Below are positions 58,816 through 64,000 of a stretch of 64,000 nucleotides of DNA, in pieces. The position numbers were made by a program, and so were the translations under genes. Numbering within the stretch: the first letter of the stretch is position 1; each line of letters starts with the position of its first letter. Source of the stretch: Streptomyces griseicoloratus (GTDB lineage Bacteria > Actinomycetota > Actinomycetes > Streptomycetales > Streptomycetaceae); assembly GCF_014534645.1 (NCBI RefSeq), contig NZ_JACVQF010000219.1, forward strand, positions 102,917 through 166,916. The letters are read 5' to 3'. Under the pieces are notes generated by a model. The model had not been told where the DNA came from, searched no databases, and saw only the letters and a program-made list of their open reading frames with translations.

Positions 58816-60399
58816 CTAGGAATACTGCGATTTCAGGAGCACCTTGTCGGGCTTGCCGTTGCTGTTCATCGGCAGAACACTCAGGACGTGCACCTTCTCT
58901 GGCACGTGAATCGGGGACAGCGCCTCGGCAATTCTCGCGCGGATGTCTTCCACTTCGACCGTCTCAGCCGGATCGCATTCGATCGCGGCGTGGATGTGCT
59001 CGCTTCCGTCCTCGTCCCGCACGCCGTAGACGGCAGCGTGCCGGACACCCGGGTGGGCAAGAATTTCCGCCTCGAGCACGATGGGATGGACCTTGACGCC
59101 ACCGACCTTGATGACGTGGGCCACCCGACCCAGGAGAGTCAGATAGCCTCGCTCGTCGAAACAGCCGATGTCTCCGGTGAAGTACCAGCCGTCACGAAGC
59201 ACTTGTGCGGTCAGTTCCGGCTGGCCGTTGTAGCCGTCCATCATCTGGGGCGTGCGGACACGAACCTCGCCGATCTCCCCCACCGCCAGCTGCGCACCCG
59301 AATCCGAGTTGCAGACGACGACCTCCACCTCGGGGAAGGGCCGGCCGACAGTGGCCGCGAGATCCGGGTCGCCGTGCTCCTCAGGTGTCAGGATCGTGAT
59401 CCGGCCGCTCTCAGTCGTGGCATACCCCTGCGCCAGAGCAGGGCCGAAGAGCCGAAAAGCCTGTGCGATTCTGGCGGGTGCCGCGGGGCTGCCGCCGTAG
59501 ACGATCCGCTTCAGGGAGGACAGTCCCGCAGCTTCCAATGCATCACGGTCGCGGATTCCTCGCTCGAGCAGATGGTCGATGAGCTGGAACACGTGATTCG
59601 TCGCCATGAACGTCCACGAGACCTCCTTCTCCACGGAGACGGTGTCCACGAATTTCTCGGCGTCGAAGCTCTCATGGAGATGAAGCGCTCCGCCCAGGGC
59701 GAAGACCGCGTCCGCCATCGCGGCAACGCCATGGCTCAGAGGGGTCGACACCAGGATCGACGCACAGTCGTATTCACGACCGACCTCCATCCACGCACGC
59801 ATGGTGGCTTCCCATGCGCGGCCCGCCAACCGGATGCCTTTGGGCCGTCCCGTGCTGCCACTCGTGAAGCCGATGAAGGCCAGCGCGTCCGGGTCCCATG
59901 ACACGGCGTCCGGGGCACCGGCGACATCGGCCCGGCCGGCCTCATCGCCTTCCCCGTGCTGACGACGCGTTACAGGGATCCCACTACCACCGGCGAGCTC
60001 TGCCGCACGCTCCGAGCTCTCGGCATCGGCATAGACGGTCACGGCTTCGGTTTCGCGCAGGATCTGGATCTGGTGATCCAGCGGAAGGACCGTCGTCCTG
60101 GTACCGGGATTAGTGGTTCGCAAATAGCACACGGCACCGCCGAGCAGATGTGTCGCGTACCGCACGGTGAGCATCTCGGGACTGTTGGGTGCGACCAGAA
60201 TCGCCACCATGTCCCCCTTGCCCACTCCACGATCGCGCAGCGCAAGGAACGTTTCAGTCACGGACCGGATCAGGTCGCCGCCGGAGAAGGCTTCGCCACG
60301 CCAGTGAACGACATCTCGATCCGGCGCGGCCGCGAGCAGTGAAAGAATCTCCGAAACATAACTTTGACTTGCACGCCACCAAGGCTCGGTCAGGGTCAT
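58816..60399 (-). CDS. AMP-forming amide synthetase / acyl ligase of the C5N cassette (AsuD1-like)
   Basis: The predicted protein has 527 residues from ATG 60399, with AAAGGAA 7 bp upstream; the longer ATG 60426 lacks this support. Motifs: GFTSGSTGRPKGIRLAGRAW, AQGYATTESGRITIL, GWYFTGDIGCFDERGYLTLL, GRVAHVIKVGGVKVHPIVLE and the C-terminal Lys region PMNSNGKPDKVLLK. It shares only the family framework with the other ligase; it is clearly not a recent duplicate. In asukamycin the gene order is amide synthetase, ALAS, acyl-CoA ligase, and the same order here points to amide synthetase: adenylation of the free polyene acid and coupling to the C5N amine. It is the first gene of the operon. The DNA is less GC-rich than the PKS genes. 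Confidence 0.82.
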   Translation of the reverse strand: MTLTEPWWRASQSYVSEILSLLAAAPDRDVVHWRGEAFSGGDLIRSVTETFLALRDRGVGKGDMVAILVAPNSPEMLTVRYATHLLGGAVCYLRTTNPGTRTTVLPLDHQIQILRETEAVTVYADAESSERAAELAGGSGIPVTRRQHGEGDEAGRADVAGAPDAVSWDPDALAFIGFTSGSTGRPKGIRLAGRAWEATMRAWMEVGREYDCASILVSTPLSHGVAAMADAVFALGGALHLHESFDAEKFVDTVSVEKEVSWTFMATNHVFQLIDHLLERGIRDRDALEAAGLSSLKRIVYGGSPAAPARIAQAFRLFGPALAQGYATTESGRITILTPEEHGDPDLAATVGRPFPEVEVVVCNSDSGAQLAVGEIGEVRVRTPQMMDGYNGQPELTAQVLRDGWYFTGDIGCFDERGYLTLLGRVAHVIKVGGVKVHPIVLEAEILAHPGVRHAAVYGVRDEDGSEHIHAAIECDPAETVEVEDIRARIAEALSPIHVPEKVHVLSVLPMNSNGKPDKVLLKSQYS

Positions 60400-60725
60400 G
60401 GGATTTCCTTTGATTTTGCCAACCATAACGACGTCATCTAATTGGGCGGTTCAATCTTCGCCATGGAATTGAAGTAAGCGGAAGATCGTTCGACTGTCTA
60501 CAACGGAGTGCCGGAAGGCATGACCATCCGGGTAGCCGTTCGGCTACGCCCCGTTCGGCCGCCCAGGGGGTGGGTGAGGCACGGGCACGTCCCGCCGCAC
60601 ACCCCTGCCGCTCCTCTCCCCAGGGCCTCCCCATCGCAGGACACTTGACCGACGAGAACCGGGGAAGGACCGGGGAAGGGCCCGGAGACAACCGGGATGC
60701 CGATGCCGCCGGAGGGGGACGCCAC
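60400..60725. promoter_or_regulatory. Divergent intergenic region at the right border of the cluster
   Basis: These 326 bp hold the promoter of the C5N operon (minus strand) and of the STAND ATPase (plus strand). The left 120 bp are markedly AT-richer than the rest. A minus-strand TTGAAC with TTATGG-like -10 is possible but weak. A palindrome, GTAGCCG-TT-CGGCTAC, lies at 60532-60547. The plus-strand gene has GGAGGGGG before its ATG at 60726. No small gene is seen. Confidence 0.4.
60532..60547. promoter_or_regulatory. 16-bp palindrome between C5N operon and STAND ATPase gene
   Basis: Arms of 7 bp (60532-60538 and 60541-60547) pair perfectly around TT. It lies about 135 bp from the C5N operon start and 180 bp from the plus-strand ATG. 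It could be an operator; as RNA it would form a tight but small hairpin. Confidence 0.35.
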
Positions 60726-63700
60726 ATGCGGGACAGTCATCGGGCGGATGCCGAGCGACTGCTGATGCGGGCCGTGGAGGAGGAGGTGCGGCGCTCGGGC
60801 GGCCGCACCGACGGCAACGTGCTGCTGTCACGGGCGCGCGGGGCACTCGACTCGATGGCACGGGCGGCCGACGAGGAGTACGAGGCCTACACCCGCGCCC
60901 TGGACGAGGCGGCGGCCGGACAGCTCACCTTCCGCCAGCGCTACGCCCGGGAGGGCGCCGGCACCCCCCTGCTGGTGGCCGCGGTGGCGGCGGTCGCCGC
61001 GGTGGTCGCCGACATGGCCCTCGGCACCGGCACGGGCACCGCGGTCGGCGCGGGTGTGGCCGTGGGCGTCGTCGGCGCCGCGGCGACCGTGGTCAAGGTG
61101 GTCGGCTCCCATGTGCCCGCCGCCCACCACCGCGCCGGTGCCGTGAGCCAGCCGGGCGGCCCGGAGCAGCTGCGGCTGCAGTGGCTGACGGCGCTGGAGG
61201 TACGGGGGATCCGGCCGTTCCTGGACCAGCAGCGGGTGCTGGCCGCGTCCACCGGTCCGGCGAAGGCGGGCCCGAAGCTGCGCGGGGCCGACAAGAGCGC
61301 GGCGGCCCGGGGGCGCAGTGTGCTGGAGCAGTCGTTCGCGCAGCTCCCGGAGCCGGAGGGCGCCTTCGCGGGCCGGCGGCAGGAGATGGCGCGGCTGCGG
61401 CAGTGGGTGCAGGCGGCCCGCGCGAGCACGGAGACGCAGCCGACGGTCGTGGTGCTGCACGGGACGCCCGGCAGCGGCCGTACGACCCTCGCGGTGCGCG
61501 CCGCCCACGAGCTGAGGGACTACTTCCGCGGGGCGTGCGTGGTCGATCTCCGCGGGGACAGCCACGAAGAGCCGCCGCTGGCGACCCGGGACGCCCTGCT
61601 GCATCTGCTGAACCGGCTCGGCGCTCCCCGCGAGCAGCTGCTGTTCCGTGAGCGGTCCTCGGCGGACCAGCAGGTCAAGCGGCTCAGCGAGCTGTACCAC
61701 CAGCATCTGACGGGCGTGCCGGTCACGGTCGTCCTGGACGACGCCTCGGATCCGGAGCAGGTGCGCACGCTGGTGCCGGAGCGGTCGGACAGTCTGGTGC
61801 TGGTCACCGCGCGCGAGCCCCTGGAACTCCCCCGCGACCTGCCCGCGCGCGTGCATCACCTGCCGGTCGAGCCCCTGGACGCGGCCGGCTCGGAGGAACT
61901 GCTGGGCGCCGCCGCGCAGGACGCGTCGGGGCCGTACGACGCCGAGTCCGCCGAGGGCATCCGGCGGCTGTGCGGCGGGCTGCCGCTGGCGCTGCGCATA
62001 GCGGGCTCGTCACTGGGCCGCGCTCGCCGCGCGCCCTGGCCACGGACCTGGGCGCGTACGGCCCGGTGGAGCCGGTCGAGCGGGCGCTGTGGCTGCGCTA
62101 CACCGACCAGCCGGAGCCGGGCCGGCGGCTGCTGCGCCGGCTGGCGCTGGCCGGCCGTACCTCGCTGGGCGCGGCGGCCGCCGCCGCGCTGCTCGCCACC
62201 GACGAGACGGAGGCGACCCGGCATCTGGCGGGGCTGTCCCGGGCGGGCCTGATCGACCACGTGCGGGGCAACCGCTACCGGCTGCACGACGTGGTGCGCG
62301 CCTTCGCCCGGGCCCGTCTCGCCGACGAGGAGGACCCGGCCGAGCGGGCGGCGGCGCAGGAGCGGCTGATCGCGAACTACGCGGAGCTGGCCGACTCGGT
62401 GCTGCGGCTGGTGGACGGCAACATGTCGACCCGCTCGGACCGGTTCGGGCCGCACGGGTTCACGTCCCTGGACGAGGCGCTGCGCTGGCTGGACGACGAG
62501 TCGAGCTTCATCACGGCGGCGCTCAGACACGCCGAGGGCGTCGACCAGGGCGCCGTGCTGAACCTGCTGGGCGCGCTGTGCGACTACTGCCTGCTGCGCG
62601 GGGACCTGTACCGGCTGGGCGAGATCAGCGAGCTGGCGCAGTCCGTCGACCAGGGGCTGCTGGTGCGCTCGGTGCAGTGGCGCACCGGCATCGCGGCCCG
62701 GCAGCTCGGTGAGCTGGACAAGGCGCGTACGACGCTCGCCTCGGTCGTCGACCTGTACATGGAGGCCCACCACGACGCGGGTGCGGCCCGTGCGCTGACC
62801 TCGCTGGGCATCACGCTGCACCACCAGGGCAACCTGACCGAGGCGGCCCAGAAGCTGCGGGAGGCGCTGGATCTGCAGGCGGCGCCCGAGCTGGCCACCG
62901 ACCGGGCGTGGACGCTGCACGCGCTGGCGGCGGTGCAGCGGGACCGGGCCCGGCTCGCGGAGGCCCTGGAGCTGCTCACCGAGTCGCTGGTGCTGCACCG
63001 GGCGGGCGAGTCGGTGCACGGCCAGGCGTGGGCGCACTTCCAGCTCGGCCAGCTGCGTCTGCGGATGGGCGAGGTGCCGCGGGCGGAGGCCGACCTGCGG
63101 GCCGCGCTGGACCTGTACGGCCGTACCCAGGACGCCCGCGGGGAGGCGTGGGCGCTGACGCAGCTGGCGCGGGCCCGGCTGGTGGAGGGGGACGCCGGTC
63201 AGGCGGCGGAGGAGCTGCGCCGGGCGGCGGCCCGGCACCGGGAGAACGAGGACGCGCGCGGCGAGGCGTGGACGGTCTACTACCTGGGCCAGGCACTGGA
63301 GGAGACGGGCGACCTCGACCAGGCGGTCCGTGAGCTGGAGCGGTCGCGCACGATGTTCTCCCGGATGCGGGACGTGTACGGGCTGGCCTGTGCCCGGCAC
63401 CACTCGGCCCGCGCGACCCGCGACCTGCGCGCCGCCCAGACGGGATCGCTGCGCAACTCGGGCTTCGCCCGCCAGCTCCTGGTCGACGCCCGCGCCGACT
63501 TCCAGCGCATCGGCGTCGCCCACGGCGAGGCGTGGACGTGCCTGGAGCTGGCGGTGGTGGACGCGGGCAACGCGCGTACGCCGCAGGCGCTGGCCCTGTG
63601 CGACGAGGCGGCGGCGCTGTTCGCCTCGTACGGCGACCGCCGGGGCGAGGACTGGGCCCGCTTCCTGCGCTGCACGCTGCTGCCGTACGCCGCCCCCGGC

Positions 63701-63925
63701 GGGGTGGAGGTCGGTACGGCGGTGGCGCAGGAGGAGCTGGCCCAGCTGGCCCGGGCGGGACATCCGCGGCGGGACCCGAAGCTCGACGACTACGTGGAGG
63801 CGTACCAGCTGCTGCTGGAACGGGGCGTGCAGCTGGAGGCGGGCTGGCAGGCATGGCGCCTCGGCATGGTCCCGGACCGCCACGCACGCGAGGTGATGGG
63901 CGTGGCGGTCACGACCGACCACTGA
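60726..63925 (+). pseudogene. NB-ARC/TPR STAND ATPase gene broken by one frameshift
   Basis: The gene opens at ATG 60726 behind GGAGGGGG. The first frame encodes a helical N-terminus, a hydrophobic Ala/Val/Gly hairpin of about 50 residues (about residues 80-130), and an NB-ARC ATPase with P-loop GTPGSGRTT, VTVVLDDASDPEQV and LCGGLPLALRIAGSSLG. At about 62016-62024 the reading frame moves: the match continues in another frame with RALATDLGAYGPVEPVERAL and the winged-helix part, then about 12 TPR-like helical pairs to TGA 63925. Adding one C in the GGGCCG run restores a single frame of about 1066 codons. It is either a true inactivation or a sequencing error in a GC run. Intact relatives are stress or defence-type switch ATPases; this one is probably unrelated to the polyene genes. 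Confidence 0.75.
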
Positions 63926-64000
63926 ACCACGACCGCCGCTCCCCGGCCCCACCACCGCACGCCGCGACCGCAGCCGGACACCGTGACGCACACACCCACG

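Noticed and set aside
55933-60399. Reading the ALAS as the haem-pathway enzyme.
   Set aside because: Streptomyces make haem from glutamate, and the gene sits between two AMP-forming ligases beside a polyene PKS, the standard C5N arrangement.

Overview
The window looks like a Streptomyces chromosome. It has very high GC, GTG and TTG starts behind purine-rich ribosome binding sites, long GC hairpin terminators without T-tracts, and rare TTA codons. The left third is ordinary core or semi-core DNA. The right two thirds, about 20.7 to 60.4 kb, is a compact biosynthetic gene cluster for a polyene amide, all on the minus strand.

Left region (1-20.4 kb): the 3' end of a D-amino-acid deaminase-like gene and an N-acyl-D-amino-acid deacylase; a Pro/Thr-rich membrane protein; an AlaA-type aminotransferase; a small conserved protein whose ribosome binding site lies inside a 12-bp-arm inverted repeat; an SMI1/KNR4 protein translationally coupled to a DUF1963-like protein; a four-gene operon of solute-binding protein, TelA-type protein, VWA lipoprotein and membrane protein; a secreted beta-propeller/Ig protein; GTP-dependent PEP carboxykinase; a TrhA/hemolysin III membrane protein with a TetR regulator; a Mut7-C protein; a small membrane protein; and a DUF255 thioredoxin-like protein with an in-frame insertion inside its CxxC motif.

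Cluster (20.7-60.4 kb): a LuxR-type regulator with one TTA codon; a HelR/HelD-like RNA polymerase helicase co-transcribed with a 14-TM MFS exporter from a near-consensus promoter; two type I PKS genes (6198 and 3806 aa); and the cassette acyl-CoA ligase, 5-aminolevulinate synthase (ALAS), amide-forming ligase that makes and attaches the C5N unit (2-amino-3-hydroxycyclopent-2-enone). PKS1 opens with a decarboxylating KSQ loading module that uses methylmalonate. Five KS-AT-DH-KR-ACP modules follow, with extenders malonate, methylmalonate, malonate, malonate, malonate, and a thioesterase ends PKS2. Colinearity gives 8-methyltrideca-2,4,6,8,10-pentaenoic acid. Amidation with C5N gives C19H23NO3 (calculated [M+H]+ 314.175). 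From memory this is the logic of the annimycin cluster of Streptomyces calvus, so the pathway is probably an annimycin-type locus rather than a wholly new one. The helicase/exporter pair, the promoter-proximal tandem repeats and the hairpin in front of PKS1 are the less familiar parts.

Right edge (60.4-64 kb): a NB-ARC/TPR STAND ATPase gene broken by one frameshift, probably outside the cluster.

How the cluster genes should work together: PKS1 passes its chain to PKS2 through terminal docking segments; the TE releases the pentaenoic acid; the ALAS makes 5-aminolevulinate; one ligase forms its CoA ester, which cyclises to C5N; the other ligase adenylates the polyene acid and couples the two; the MFS protein exports the product; the LuxR protein, dependent on bldA tRNA, probably controls the set.
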